Origin: Nocardia abscessus
GTDB taxonomy: Bacteria; Actinomycetota; Actinomycetes; Mycobacteriales; Mycobacteriaceae
Assembly (NCBI RefSeq): GCF_015477775.1
Contig: NZ_JADLQO010000015.1
Coordinates: 62,001 to 126,000 of the forward strand
DNA: 64,000 bases
Reading direction: 5' to 3'
Shown: positions 7,223 through 16,251 of the stretch, one piece after another
Numbering within the stretch: the stretch's first letter is position 1
How the letters are laid out: every line of letters starts with the position of its first letter
Notes under the pieces: generated by a model
Databases searched by the model: none
Told to the model about the DNA's origin: nothing
The model's input: the letters and a program-made list of their open reading frames with translations, nothing else
Position numbers and translations under genes: made by a program

Positions 7223-8662
7223 ATGGCGAAGAACAAGCGATTCGGTGTGGTGGCCGTGCTCGCGGTGGTAGCGATGGTGCTGGCGGGATGCGCGCAAGGC
7301 ACGAACGGGCGTGCGGCGCAGCAGGTCTCGCCGCCCGCCGACACCTGGGAGCTGGCCGGATCGATGACGGCTGCCGGGCCGAACGGTCCGCGCAAGGGCG
7401 TGCCGGACGCGCCGCTCACGGCGGACAACGGTGACGGCGGCGCGATCGACAAGCTCGCCCTGAATGCCGTCGCCGACGTCCAGGACTTCTGGACCGCCCG
7501 GTACCCCGAGCACTTTCCCGGCACCTTCAAGCCGGTGACCAGGTACATCTCCTGGGATGCGAAGGCGCCCGAGACGCAATCGGTCAAGTTCTGCAAGTCC
7601 GACACCTACCAGGTGGTGAACGCCGCCTACTGCGGTGGCGACCACACCATCGGCTGGGATCGCGGTGTGCTGCTGCCGCAATTGGTGCAGAAGTACGGCG
7701 AGATGGCGGTGGTGATGGTGCTGGCCCACGAGTACGGCCACGCCATTCAGGGGCAGGCGAAGCTGGCCGGTTTCCTGACTCCGCCGCTGGTGCAGGAACA
7801 GCAGGCCGACTGCCTCGCCGGTGTCTTCCTGCGCCATGTGGCGGAGGGGGATTCGGCGCACTTCACGCTCAACACCACCGACGGCCTCAACGCCGTGCTC
7901 GGCGCCACGGTGGCCGTCCGTGACCAGGATCCGAACGATCCGGACAACGTGCACGGGTCGGCCTTCGAGCGGGTGACCGCGGTGCAGATCGGTTACACCG
8001 ACGGCGCGGACGGCTGCAAGCAGATCACCAGGAAGGAGATCGCCCAGCGCCGCGGCAACCTGCCCACCACCTTCGAACCCGGTGAGGAGCAGGCGCAGCT
8101 GCCGGTGGACGCGGCCGCGCTGACCAGCCTGAGCAAGGCGCTGGCCGAGATATTCCCGATCGCGCGGCCGCCGCAGTTCGACTACTCCGGGGTGGGGCGC
8201 AACTGTTCGGAGGTCACGGTCACCCGGCCGGTGTCGTACTGCCCGAGCGCGAACCGGATCGGCACCGATGTTCCTGCCCTGGCCCGCCGTGGCGGACCGA
8301 TGGCGGGGGAGGACCCGCTCTCGGCGGTCGTGGACGGCGACTACAACGCGTTCGTCGTCTTCGTGTCGCGGTACGTGCTCGCCGTGCAGCAGGACCGCAA
8401 GCTGTCGCTGACCGGCGCCGAGACGGCGGGCCTGCGTACCGCCTGCCTCAGCGGCGCGGTGACCACGAAGCTGAGCGAGCCGGGCAGCGATCCGCACCTG
8501 TCCGCGGGTGACCTGGACGAAGCGGTGTCCGGCCTGCTCGCGGACGGGCTGGCGGCCGCGGATGTGAACGGCAAGGTCGTGGCGAGCGGTTATCAGCGCT
8601 TGGAGGCGTTCCGCACCGGCGTCCTGGACGGCGAGAGCGCCTGCCTGGCCAAGTTCCGGTAG
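7223..8662 (+). CDS. Secreted zinc metallopeptidase lipoprotein (neutral zinc peptidase type)
   Basis: 479 residues from ATG 7223 with GGAGG seven bases upstream. Residues 1-23 are a lipoprotein signal (VVAVLAVVAMVLAGC). The catalytic zinc site is VMVLAHEYGHAIQGQ (HExxH) followed about 30 residues later by VQEQQADCLAGVF, whose glutamate or aspartate gives the third ligand. This is the arrangement of YpfJ-like predicted neutral zinc metallopeptidases. Paired cysteines in the mature part suggest disulfides. The long C-terminal half (DYNAFVVFVSRYVLAVQQDR onward) is typical of the actinobacterial versions. It acts outside the membrane; the substrate is unknown. It is convergent with ribH, with only six bases between them. 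Confidence 0.85.
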   Translation: MAKNKRFGVVAVLAVVAMVLAGCAQGTNGRAAQQVSPPADTWELAGSMTAAGPNGPRKGVPDAPLTADNGDGGAIDKLALNAVADVQDFWTARYPEHFPGTFKPVTRYISWDAKAPETQSVKFCKSDTYQVVNAAYCGGDHTIGWDRGVLLPQLVQKYGEMAVVMVLAHEYGHAIQGQAKLAGFLTPPLVQEQQADCLAGVFLRHVAEGDSAHFTLNTTDGLNAVLGATVAVRDQDPNDPDNVHGSAFERVTAVQIGYTDGADGCKQITRKEIAQRRGNLPTTFEPGEEQAQLPVDAAALTSLSKALAEIFPIARPPQFDYSGVGRNCSEVTVTRPVSYCPSANRIGTDVPALARRGGPMAGEDPLSAVVDGDYNAFVVFVSRYVLAVQQDRKLSLTGAETAGLRTACLSGAVTTKLSEPGSDPHLSAGDLDEAVSGLLADGLAAADVNGKVVASGYQRLEAFRTGVLDGESACLAKFR

Positions 8663-8668
8663 CAGGCC

Positions 8669-9121
8669 TTAGACCGGCAGCGATCGCAACGAGCTGAGCG
8701 TGCTCGCCAGCGCGCGAGCCGCCTCGGCGCCCTTGGTCACGAAGTGCTCTGTGAAGTACGTGACGTGCTCGCTGTGCTCATGGAAGTGGTGCGGGGTGAG
8801 CACGACCGAGAACACCGGCACATCGGTGTCCAGCTGCACCCGCATCAGCCCGTCGATCACCGCCGACGCCACGAAGTCGTGCCGGTAGATGCCGCCGTCC
8901 ACCACCAGCGCGGACGCGACGATCGCCGCGTACCGGCCGGAGTGCGCGAGCCGCTTGGCGTGCAGCGGGATCTCGAAGGCGCCCGGCACCTCGTAGACGT
9001 CGATCGTGGCGGGATCGAAGCCGAGGTCGGCGTATTCGGTGCGGAAACCCTCGTACGCCTTGCCGACGATCGAGCTGTGCCAGCTGGCACGGATGAACGC
9101 GATGGATCCGGTATTGCTCAT
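8669..9121 (-). CDS. ribH: 6,7-dimethyl-8-ribityllumazine synthase, type II
   Basis: 150 residues. The protein makes 6,7-dimethyl-8-ribityllumazine from 5-amino-6-ribitylaminouracil and 3,4-dihydroxy-2-butanone 4-phosphate, the penultimate step of riboflavin synthesis. Motifs seen: IAFIRASWHSSIVGKAYEGF, YEVPGAFEIPLHAKRLA, SALVVDGGIYRHDFVASAVI and VVLTPHHFHEHSEH. The VVDGGIYRH and LTPHHFHEH segments are those of the type II (RibH2) enzymes rather than the icosahedral RibH1. It is the last gene of a four-gene minus-strand operon, nine bases after the lipase gene. No FMN riboswitch precedes it because it is internal to the operon. Confidence 0.88.
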   Translation of the reverse strand: MSNTGSIAFIRASWHSSIVGKAYEGFRTEYADLGFDPATIDVYEVPGAFEIPLHAKRLAHSGRYAAIVASALVVDGGIYRHDFVASAVIDGLMRVQLDTDVPVFSVVLTPHHFHEHSEHVTYFTEHFVTKGAEAARALASTLSSLRSLPV

Positions 9122-9130
9122 GCCGGGATA

Positions 9131-10018
9131 CTACGGTTCGGTAAGGTGCGCTTCCAGCCAACCGACGACATCGTCGAGCACCTTCTGCTGTTCGGGCTCG
9201 TTGAACACCTCGTGGTAGAGGCCCTCGTAGCGGATCACGGTGAGGTCCTTCGACCCGGCGCCCCGTTCGATGAGGTCGGAGCTGGACGGCGCGGCGATCG
9301 AGTCGGCGGTGCCGTGCAGCACCAGCAGCGGCACGGTGAGCCGCGCCAGCCGCTGCTTGACCGTGTTCGTCGCGTTCAGCATCTCGGCGCCGGTGCGGGC
9401 GGGCAGCATGCCCCGGTAGACCAGCGGATCGTTGTCGTAGGCCGCGACCACCGCGGGGTCGCGACTGATCTGCGACGAATCCAGCTTCAGCACACCGAGA
9501 TTCGGAGTGAACCTGCTCAACACCGGCGCGAGCATGCGCTGCACCGGATTGCCCACCGGGATGTCCAGCGGCGGCGCGGACAGCACGACGCCCGCGACAT
9601 CGATCGGCGCGCGGGTGGCCAGATACAAGGTGATCAGGCTGCCCATCGAGTGCGCGACCACGAAGCGCGGCACGCCCGGCTGCTCTCGGCTCGCGATGGC
9701 CAGCATGGCGGCGACATTGTCGGCGGCGCCGTCCATGGAGCCGATGTTGGCCTTGCCGCCCGCGGACTTCCCGTGCCCGATGTGGTCGAGCGCGTAGACC
9801 GCGAAACCGGCGGCGACCAGGCGCTGCCCGACATGGGTATAGCGGCCCGAATGCTCGGCCACGCCGTGGACCAGCACGATCACGCCCCGCGCTGCGCCGT
9901 CGGGCAGCCACGCGCGCCAGGCGACTCCGCTGCCGATGCCGTCGAACTCGCCGGTCTCGGTGCGGATCGTGGGCGGCTCGGCGGGCGTGGCGTCGCCCGC
10001 CGTCGGCTCGGTCGTCAT
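9131..10018 (-). CDS. Alpha/beta hydrolase, monoacylglycerol-lipase-like
   Basis: 295 residues, cytosolic, no signal peptide. The pattern is that of monoglyceride lipases and lysophospholipases: HGVAEHSGRYTHVGQRLVAA, YALDHIGHGKSAGGKANIGS, the nucleophile elbow FVVAHSMGSLITLYLA, and LVLHGTADSIAAPSSS with the catalytic aspartate, then YHEVFNEPEQQKVLDDV with the histidine. The nucleophile motif reads AHSMG rather than the usual GHSMG. It overlaps the M20 peptidase gene by four bases. Mycobacterial Rv0183 is the closest well-studied type I can name. The exact lipid substrate is inferred only from the family. Confidence 0.82.
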   Translation of the reverse strand: MTTEPTAGDATPAEPPTIRTETGEFDGIGSGVAWRAWLPDGAARGVIVLVHGVAEHSGRYTHVGQRLVAAGFAVYALDHIGHGKSAGGKANIGSMDGAADNVAAMLAIASREQPGVPRFVVAHSMGSLITLYLATRAPIDVAGVVLSAPPLDIPVGNPVQRMLAPVLSRFTPNLGVLKLDSSQISRDPAVVAAYDNDPLVYRGMLPARTGAEMLNATNTVKQRLARLTVPLLVLHGTADSIAAPSSSDLIERGAGSKDLTVIRYEGLYHEVFNEPEQQKVLDDVVGWLEAHLTEP

Positions 10019-11385
10019 GCCTCGGCTCCTGCCGTCGATGGCGCGCCGACCCTCGCGAAATGCTCGATCAGCCGCCGGTTGAACTCGATGAGTCGAGCGT
10101 AGTTGACCCGGGAGAGGCGTTCGTCGGTTCCGTGGATCGAGGCCAGGTCGCGCTCCTCCAGCACGATCGGCGCGAAATTGCAGCGGGTGGCCGCCAGGTC
10201 GTCGTAGTGCCTGGAATCGGTCGCGCCGGGAACGATGCCGGTGGTCACGGCGATTCCGGGGACGACGGCGCGGGCGAGATCGGCGATCAGCTCGAAGGCG
10301 GGGCCGGGCCCGGCTATCGTCGACGGTTCCGACGACATGCCGACCAGTTCGAACTCGATCCCGTTGTCGCGCACCACCTTCCGGCAGTGCGCCAGCACCG
10401 AGGCGACCGAGTCGCCCGGCAGGATGCGGAAGTTCACCATCGCCTCCGCCCGCTGGGGCAGCACGTTCGCCCGCACGCCGCCGCGGATCATCGTCGGAGC
10501 CGTGGTGGTGCGCACCATCGCCTCGGTCTGCGGCTGGGTCGCCATCACCCGGGTGATCGCCGGTCCCGCGATGCGCGCGAGACCGAGCAGACGTCGCCGC
10601 GGTCCCGGCATGACCTCGCGCAACCTGGCCAGCATGTCCGCGACCACCGGCGTCAGGCGCAGCGGCATCGGATGGTCCTGGATGCGGCCCACCGCCCGCG
10701 CGATCCGGCCGACCGCCGTCTGCTTGCCCGGCATGGACGAATGGCCGCCCACCTCGGTGACCGACAGCCGGACCGTGGCGTAGCCCTTCTCGCCGAGCAT
10801 GATCGTTGCCACCGGCTGACGCACGCCCTCGACGACCCCCGCGGTGATCACCCCGCCCTCATCCAGCAGCAGATCCGCGCGCACGCCCGCCTGCCGCAGA
10901 TGTCCGGCCATCCGCTCGGCGCCCTCGCCGCCGAAGACCTCCTCGTCGTGCCCGAAGGCCAGATACACGGTGTGCCGGGGCCGCAGGCCCGCGGCGAGCG
11001 CCGACTCGACCGCCTCCAGGATGGCCAGCACGCGGCTCTTGTCATCGATCGCGCCACGGCCCCAGATGAATTCGTCGTCCACCACCCCCGCGAACGGCGG
11101 ATGGGTCCAGCGCGATGGGTCGTCGACGGGCACCACGTCCTGGTGCGCGAGCAGGATCGCGGCCACTCGGTCCGGTTCGGCGCCCGGCCAGCGGTAGAGC
11201 CTGCTGTGCGCGAACCGCTGCAGTTCGAGCTCGGCGTGCACGCGCGGGAAGGACGCCCGCAGGTGCGCGTCGAGGCGGTCGAACGCGTCGCTGTCGGCGT
11301 CCCGCGGGTCGTCGGTGGACACGGTCGCACACCGCAGCGCGGCGGCGAGGCGCTCGGCGGTCGGGTCGTCGACCGGGTCCGTCAT
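10015..11385 (-). CDS. M20-family metallopeptidase (PM20D1/carboxypeptidase-like)
   Basis: 456 residues. The metal-site motifs of M20 peptidases appear in order: LLAHQDVVPVDDPSRWTHPP (first histidine), WGRGAIDDKSRVLAILEAVE (bridging aspartate), LAFGHDEEVFGGEGA (catalytic glutamate) and TDSRHYDDLAATRCNF (last histidine). The lid domain begins around GYATVRLSVTEVGGHSSMPG. The length and the HDEEVFGG form fit the carboxypeptidase S/PM20D1 subgroup, which hydrolyses or forms N-acyl amino acids and peptides. There is no signal peptide. It is coupled by ATGA overlaps to the S15 gene before it and the lipase after it. Confidence 0.85.
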   Translation of the reverse strand: MTDPVDDPTAERLAAALRCATVSTDDPRDADSDAFDRLDAHLRASFPRVHAELELQRFAHSRLYRWPGAEPDRVAAILLAHQDVVPVDDPSRWTHPPFAGVVDDEFIWGRGAIDDKSRVLAILEAVESALAAGLRPRHTVYLAFGHDEEVFGGEGAERMAGHLRQAGVRADLLLDEGGVITAGVVEGVRQPVATIMLGEKGYATVRLSVTEVGGHSSMPGKQTAVGRIARAVGRIQDHPMPLRLTPVVADMLARLREVMPGPRRRLLGLARIAGPAITRVMATQPQTEAMVRTTTAPTMIRGGVRANVLPQRAEAMVNFRILPGDSVASVLAHCRKVVRDNGIEFELVGMSSEPSTIAGPGPAFELIADLARAVVPGIAVTTGIVPGATDSRHYDDLAATRCNFAPIVLEERDLASIHGTDERLSRVNYARLIEFNRRLIEHFARVGAPSTAGAEA

Positions 11386-13049
11386 CGGTCACCGGTGCGG
11401 TCGGGCAGATTCATGGGCACCGTTGCATTGTTCAACACACTCGGATCGAGAGCGATCGTCTTCTCGTTTCGCCACTTCACGATGCCTTCGGTGAGCCCGC
11501 CCGGCAACTCGGGTCGACGCGTCGCGGTCAGCAGCGGCAGCTCGACGCTCGCCGAGGTCACCGTCACGGGAGCGAAGGCCGGTGCGTGCGACCACACGTC
11601 GTCGACCACGTCGGTGACCCGAACACCGATTCGGTGTCCGGCGGGAATCGGCCAGTCCTGCGCGAGCAAACGGACCTCGGCGGTGTCGCGGACGGGGGCG
11701 ATGCCCCGGGTGATGACGGTCGCGCGCAGGTCGGGTGCGATGTCGTAGAGCTCGACGGCGACCGTCGCGCTGGTGGGGCCGCTCAGCCGGAGGGTGGCCG
11801 TCGGTATGCCGGACAGGTGCTGGTCCTGGGCAAGCGGCGTTGAGACCGACCAGATCTCGCGGTCCGGCCCGGGGACCAGGCCGCGGTCGGTATAGCCGCC
11901 GGGCCGCAGCTCGACCGAGATCCGCTGGGCGTCGGCGGGTGGCCACGCGGTCTCCGCGCGCCAGCGGCCGTCGAACTGGCCGACGGTGATCCGCGGACCG
12001 GGGATCCGCACGTCCCGGCCCGCGACGTGCTTGTCGAAGAAGGCGAGCAGCTCGGTGTCGAAGTGCGGTGTCCCGCACTTGTCGTGGCAGGTGCGGTGTC
12101 CCCACTGGCCGAACCAGGCCCGGTGGTCGCCCGGGCCGAGGCCGTTCCACAGGTCGAACACCCGGTAGGCCCGGGTGTTGTAGTCCACGAAGCCCTGACC
12201 GAGGAACAGCGGAATCGTGTTGCCGCGCAGTCGCGCCACCAGGTCGCGGTCGCGCCAGAAGGCGGTGTCCGCGTCGTGGTCGCCGATCTCGGTCAGGTAC
12301 TGCTGATAGCACGGCCACGGCAGCTGCGTCGCGTTCGCCCGGTATTCGCCGGAGTCCTCCGGACGCGGCGGGGTCGAGGCGATGAGCAGATGCTCCAGCC
12401 CCGCGAAGTCGGCGGGGCGTACACCGCTCTCGGTGATCGGTTTGCCGGAGAACTTCCACGAGACGCCCTGCATGTACAGGTAGGAGTACGGGTCGACGAC
12501 CGGTTCGAACGCGCCCACCGCGGCGAGGCCCTTCGGTGCGGTGGCCAGACCCATCAGGCCGGTCCAGGCTTCGTACGAGGTGCCGAACAGCCCCACCTTG
12601 CCGGTGGACCACGGCTGGCTCGCGGCCCACTCCACGGCCGCGGTGACATCCGCGCGCTCCCCGGGGCCGCCGAAGTCCGGGCAGCCGTTGGAGCCGCCGA
12701 ATCCGCGCAGGTCTACGACGACGTAGGTGTATCCCGCGTTCAGGAACAGTTCGGCGGTGAGATTGTCGGTGGACGGGCCGCCGGTGAGGCGCGGCTCGCT
12801 CAGGTAGGCCAGGTGCGCGCGATACGGGCTGACGGTGAGGATGACGGGCGTCCGGGTGTCGTCGGAGACACCGGCCGGGCGCAGGATGTCCGCGTGCAGC
12901 CGGGTGCCGTCCTTGCCGTCGATGTACACCTGCTTCCACTGGTAGGGCACCGGCAGCGGTTCGGCGGTCGCGGTCACCGGGGTGATCGCGGCCAGCAGCA
13001 ACAGCAGGCCGCACAGGGCACGCGACAAGACGGCTCGTTCGGTCACCAT
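11382..13049 (-). CDS. Secreted S15/CocE-type X-Pro dipeptidyl-peptidase-like hydrolase
   Basis: 555 residues from ATG 13049; GTG 13046 is an equally possible start. An N-terminal Sec signal (ALCGLLLLLAAITPVTATA) is followed by the S15 alpha/beta-hydrolase domain: TRLHADILRPAGV, TYVVVDLRGFGGSNG, the nucleophile motif VGLFGTSYEAWTGLMGLA, and WFGQWGHRTCHD near the catalytic histidine. A C-terminal jelly-roll (X-Pro dipeptidyl peptidase C-terminal) domain begins near ISVELRPGG. Family members are dipeptidyl-peptidases, glutaryl-7-ACA acylases or cocaine-esterase-like enzymes. It is the first gene of the operon with the M20, lipase and ribH genes. Confidence 0.85.
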   Translation of the reverse strand: MVTERAVLSRALCGLLLLLAAITPVTATAEPLPVPYQWKQVYIDGKDGTRLHADILRPAGVSDDTRTPVILTVSPYRAHLAYLSEPRLTGGPSTDNLTAELFLNAGYTYVVVDLRGFGGSNGCPDFGGPGERADVTAAVEWAASQPWSTGKVGLFGTSYEAWTGLMGLATAPKGLAAVGAFEPVVDPYSYLYMQGVSWKFSGKPITESGVRPADFAGLEHLLIASTPPRPEDSGEYRANATQLPWPCYQQYLTEIGDHDADTAFWRDRDLVARLRGNTIPLFLGQGFVDYNTRAYRVFDLWNGLGPGDHRAWFGQWGHRTCHDKCGTPHFDTELLAFFDKHVAGRDVRIPGPRITVGQFDGRWRAETAWPPADAQRISVELRPGGYTDRGLVPGPDREIWSVSTPLAQDQHLSGIPTATLRLSGPTSATVAVELYDIAPDLRATVITRGIAPVRDTAEVRLLAQDWPIPAGHRIGVRVTDVVDDVWSHAPAFAPVTVTSASVELPLLTATRRPELPGGLTEGIVKWRNEKTIALDPSVLNNATVPMNLPDRTGDR

Positions 13050-13160
13050 AGGACTATCGAGTCTGCCCGGACGGCCGTCCAGCCCCCGGAACCGGGGTAG
13101 TCGTCCAGTCGCCGGACGCACGCCATCCGGTGTTCATCCGGGCAGACCAGCATCGGCGCT

Positions 13161-14075
13161 ATGCCGGAGCGTGATTTCGGGTCCGCCGACGCGGTGGCGA
13201 CGATCACCTTGGCGTTGCTGGGCGCGTTCCTGTTCGCGGTATCCGCGGCTCTGCAACAGGGCGCGGCGCGGCAGGCCGCCGTCGAATCCGGGCAGGGACG
13301 GTTCCTGGTGATCGCCGCGATCGCGCGCCGTTTGATCACCGACCCTCGCTGGCTGGCCGGGCAGGCGGCGAACGTGGCCGGGTTCGTCGTGCACGCGTTC
13401 GCGCTGCGTTTCGGAGCCATCGCGGTGGTGCAGGCGTTGCTGGTCGTGCAACTGTTGTTCGCGCTGCCGTTCGCCGCGCGGCGGCGAAGGCGCGCGCTGC
13501 TCGCGCAGGACTGGGCCGGAACGACAGCGGTGTGCGCCGGGCTGATACTGCTCGTCGCTCAGGGGATTCCCCCGCATTCGGCGGTGCGGAGCGAGCTGTT
13601 GCCCGTCGCGGGCACCGGTGTGGCGGCCGTGATCGTCGTGCTGTTCGGTGCGTCCCGGCTGGCCCGCTCCACGCAACTGCGGTCCGCGCTGGTGGCCGTG
13701 GCGGCGGGCTGCTGTTTCGCCACCACCGCGGTCCTGGTGGTGGTGGCGACGAAAACCCTGCCGGAGCCGAGCTGGGCGCTGCTGGGCATCCCGGTGTCGA
13801 CGGTGCTCGGCGGCATCCTGACCCAGGAGGCATACGCCCGCGGCTCGCTGCCCACGGCGCTGACCGCGATGACGATCACCGACCCGGTACTCAGCTACCT
13901 GGCCGGGCTGACCCTTTTCACCGCGACGATCCACCCGAGCCCGCCACTGCTGGCTTGCGCGGCCACCGCGGTGATCGTGGGCGTCGCGCTGCTGGCGAAC
14001 TCGCCGACGCTGCACGACGAACGGGAGATCTCCGCGAACGCCGCAGGAGCCGCGGTGCGGGCGAAGATCGCGTAG
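13161..14075 (+). CDS. DMT-superfamily (EamA-like) membrane transporter
   Basis: 304 residues with about nine or ten hydrophobic helices, starting TITLALLGAFLFAVSAALQQ and ending LACAATAVIVGVALLANSP. The first helix with its SAALQQGAAR turn and the internal two-fold layout are those of the actinobacterial DMT-family proteins, where the second repeat begins near residue 150. The start is ATG 13161, divergent from the S15 operon. It is an inner-membrane protein, probably a small-molecule exporter; the substrate cannot be told. Confidence 0.75.
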   Translation: MPERDFGSADAVATITLALLGAFLFAVSAALQQGAARQAAVESGQGRFLVIAAIARRLITDPRWLAGQAANVAGFVVHAFALRFGAIAVVQALLVVQLLFALPFAARRRRRALLAQDWAGTTAVCAGLILLVAQGIPPHSAVRSELLPVAGTGVAAVIVVLFGASRLARSTQLRSALVAVAAGCCFATTAVLVVVATKTLPEPSWALLGIPVSTVLGGILTQEAYARGSLPTALTAMTITDPVLSYLAGLTLFTATIHPSPPLLACAATAVIVGVALLANSPTLHDEREISANAAGAAVRAKIA

Positions 14076-14298
14076 GCGCGGTCCCGGGCGGAACCCGAAC
14101 AATTTCGGCCGCACCTGGCGCGCGGCACGCGGTGCGAACTTCGCGTGGTGTTACTACTGACCGCGATCTGCCATGTGCCGGTATCCCTCATAGACGCTGC
14201 GGTATCGGGGCTGCCGGTGCGTCTGGTCGCGGAAGCGCGTTGCTGACTCGCAGTGGTCGGGTCGGACTGTCTCCGTCGTCTTCACGCCGGAGTGCGCG

Positions 14299-15420
14299 TC
14301 AGGCGGAGCGGGCCGGGATCTCGTAGTCGGCGTAGAGCTCGAGCATGCGCTCGACCGTCGCCGACCACGGAAAACGTTCCGCCGCCGCGCGGGCCGCGTG
14401 CCGGCGCTGGACCGCGGGGAGAGAGAGCAGTGCGCCGACCCCGTCGGCGAGGCCGCGCGGAGTCCCGTCGCACACGATGCCGGAGCCGGGGTCGCCGACG
14501 AGTTCACGGGCGGCGCCCGCGGCGGGAACGACGACCGGAGTCCCGCACGCGAGCGCTTCCAGGACGGCGAGGCCGAAAGTCTCGGCGGGGGAGGGGAACA
14601 CCGCGATGTCGGCGTCGGCGATCAGGGTGGCCAGCGCGGTCCGGTCGGTGAGATGGCCGTGGAACACGACCGGAAGCCCAGCCGCCATCTGTTCCAGCCG
14701 AGAACGCAGCGGGCCGTCACCGATAACCGACAGCGCACAGCGCAGACCGGAGTCGACCAGGACGCGCACCGCCTGGATGGCGCGTTCGGCTCGCTTCTCC
14801 CGTGACAACCTGCTCACCAGCACGAGCCGCACCGGATCGTCGGAGCGCCCTGCTTCCCGCAGGCTCTCGGTGGATGGTCGGAAGGTCGTGAGGTCGACGC
14901 CGAGCGGGACCCGGCGCACGTTGCGCGCGCCGACCCGGTCGAACTCCGCCGTGGCGAAATTGGAGGTTACGACGACCTTTTCGGCGCGCACCGAGAGCCG
15001 CCGGTTGGCCAGGTCGGCCGCCGCGGTGAGCGGGAAGCCGCGCGGCACCCGCGAGCGCAGGATGGCGTCGATGCGTTCGTGCGAGAACAGCACCAGCGGG
15101 ACGCCCGCGTCGCGCGCCCAAGGTGCGAGCCAGCGGACACTGAGTTTGTCGCTGCACTCGAGCACGTCCGGGGCCAGCCGATCGAGCACGGGCCGGGTGC
15201 GGCGGGCGGTGAGCACGTGATAGCCGGCGTCGCCGAACTTCGGGCTGCGCACGGTGATCCGGTGTCCGGAGGCGGTGTGCTCGTCGTCGTCGTGCGGACC
15301 GGGCACGACGAGCACCCGATCGTGACCCGCCGCCGAATAGCCGCGCCCGATCTCGTCGACACAGGTGCGCAAACCGCCGGAGGCGGGAGTGTAGAAGTTG
15401 GCGATCTGCACGATCCGCAT
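14299..15420 (-). CDS. GT4-family glycosyltransferase
   Basis: 373 residues from ATG 15420. It has a GT-B fold. The N-terminal domain opens MRIVQIANFYTPASGGLRT with the glycine-rich acceptor loop. The C-terminal nucleotide-sugar domain starts near VRLVLVSRLSREKRAERAIQ, and the E-x7-E motif is in SPAETFGLAVLEALACGTPV. This pattern is that of actinobacterial retaining transferases that use GDP-mannose or UDP-sugars. The gene start overlaps the stop of the deacetylase-like gene by one base (TGATG), so the two are coupled and probably act on the same glycan or glycolipid. Confidence 0.85.
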   Translation of the reverse strand: MRIVQIANFYTPASGGLRTCVDEIGRGYSAAGHDRVLVVPGPHDDDEHTASGHRITVRSPKFGDAGYHVLTARRTRPVLDRLAPDVLECSDKLSVRWLAPWARDAGVPLVLFSHERIDAILRSRVPRGFPLTAAADLANRRLSVRAEKVVVTSNFATAEFDRVGARNVRRVPLGVDLTTFRPSTESLREAGRSDDPVRLVLVSRLSREKRAERAIQAVRVLVDSGLRCALSVIGDGPLRSRLEQMAAGLPVVFHGHLTDRTALATLIADADIAVFPSPAETFGLAVLEALACGTPVVVPAAGAARELVGDPGSGIVCDGTPRGLADGVGALLSLPAVQRRHAARAAAERFPWSATVERMLELYADYEIPARSA

Positions 15421-16160
15421 CAGCCGACCGCCGATCCGACCAGTTCGCCGTAGGTGGTCGCCTGTGCGCCGGTCCGCAGCACCGCGTCGATGGCGCGCAG
15501 GGTGGTGTCGCGCAGACCCGGTCTGCTCAGGTCGTCGGGATGCAGCGCCAGCCGGACCAACCCGCCGCGTTCGGCGATGCGTCGGGCCAGAGTTTCGACC
15601 ATCGTCGCGCCGAACCGTTCGGACCACCCGCCGCCGGGACGGTGCGAGAGCGCGAATCCCCGATACCGGCGTCCGGTGCGGAGATCCTTGGCTGCGAAGT
15701 GCGAGGTGGTGTAGGTGAACCCCGCCCTGCGCAGCGCCTGCTCCGCGCCGGGTGAGACCAGCCAGCCCGGGGGAGTGAAGCCCGTGGTGGGCAATCCTGC
15801 TTCGGACATCACCTCGGTGCCGGCGTGCAATTTGGCCGCCGCCTCGTCGACGTTCAAGGCGGCGAATTCGGCCGCACCGCGCGCCACCGCGTGCCCTACC
15901 GCGCGGCGCGGCCATCCGCCTTCGGGCCCCGCCCGGTGCGACCACCCGTGCAGGAGGATGTCGTCACCGGCCCGTCGGCGCTCCCGCAGGAACGCGGCGT
16001 AATCCGGATCGCCGGACAACCGCTTCCCTCGCCACGGACCGGGAATCACCAACAACGAGACGGGAATCCCGAATCGATCGGCGTCGGCGCACCAGCGCGC
16101 CGTCTCCGCCGCACTCGCCGGTGCGACGTCATGGACGCTCACCACCAACCGCGCACACAC
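15420..16160 (-). CDS. DUF2334/polysaccharide-deacetylase-like protein
   Basis: 246 residues from GTG 16160, the first plausible start before the conserved RLVVSVHDVAPASAAETA. It has the NodB-like barrel layout of DUF2334 proteins: the SVHDV aspartate, ILLHGWSHRAGPEGGWP (histidine pair), GFTPPGWLVSPGAEQALR and RLALHPDDLSRPG. No signal peptide or membrane helix is seen. It lies directly upstream of the glycosyltransferase and is probably involved in the same surface-glycan pathway. The family is clear from motifs; deacetylase activity is inferred. The tandem repeat array lies about 90 bp before its start. Confidence 0.75.
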   Translation of the reverse strand: MCARLVVSVHDVAPASAAETARWCADADRFGIPVSLLVIPGPWRGKRLSGDPDYAAFLRERRRAGDDILLHGWSHRAGPEGGWPRRAVGHAVARGAAEFAALNVDEAAAKLHAGTEVMSEAGLPTTGFTPPGWLVSPGAEQALRRAGFTYTTSHFAAKDLRTGRRYRGFALSHRPGGGWSERFGATMVETLARRIAERGGLVRLALHPDDLSRPGLRDTTLRAIDAVLRTGAQATTYGELVGSAVG

Positions 16161-16251
16161 GTCGTGGAAGCTAACACCGCCCGATGGCCGCGAGCTGAAC
16201 AGCGCAATGCGCTCGTCTGAAAGCTGCGTACCTTCGGCCCAGCTCAGACCC

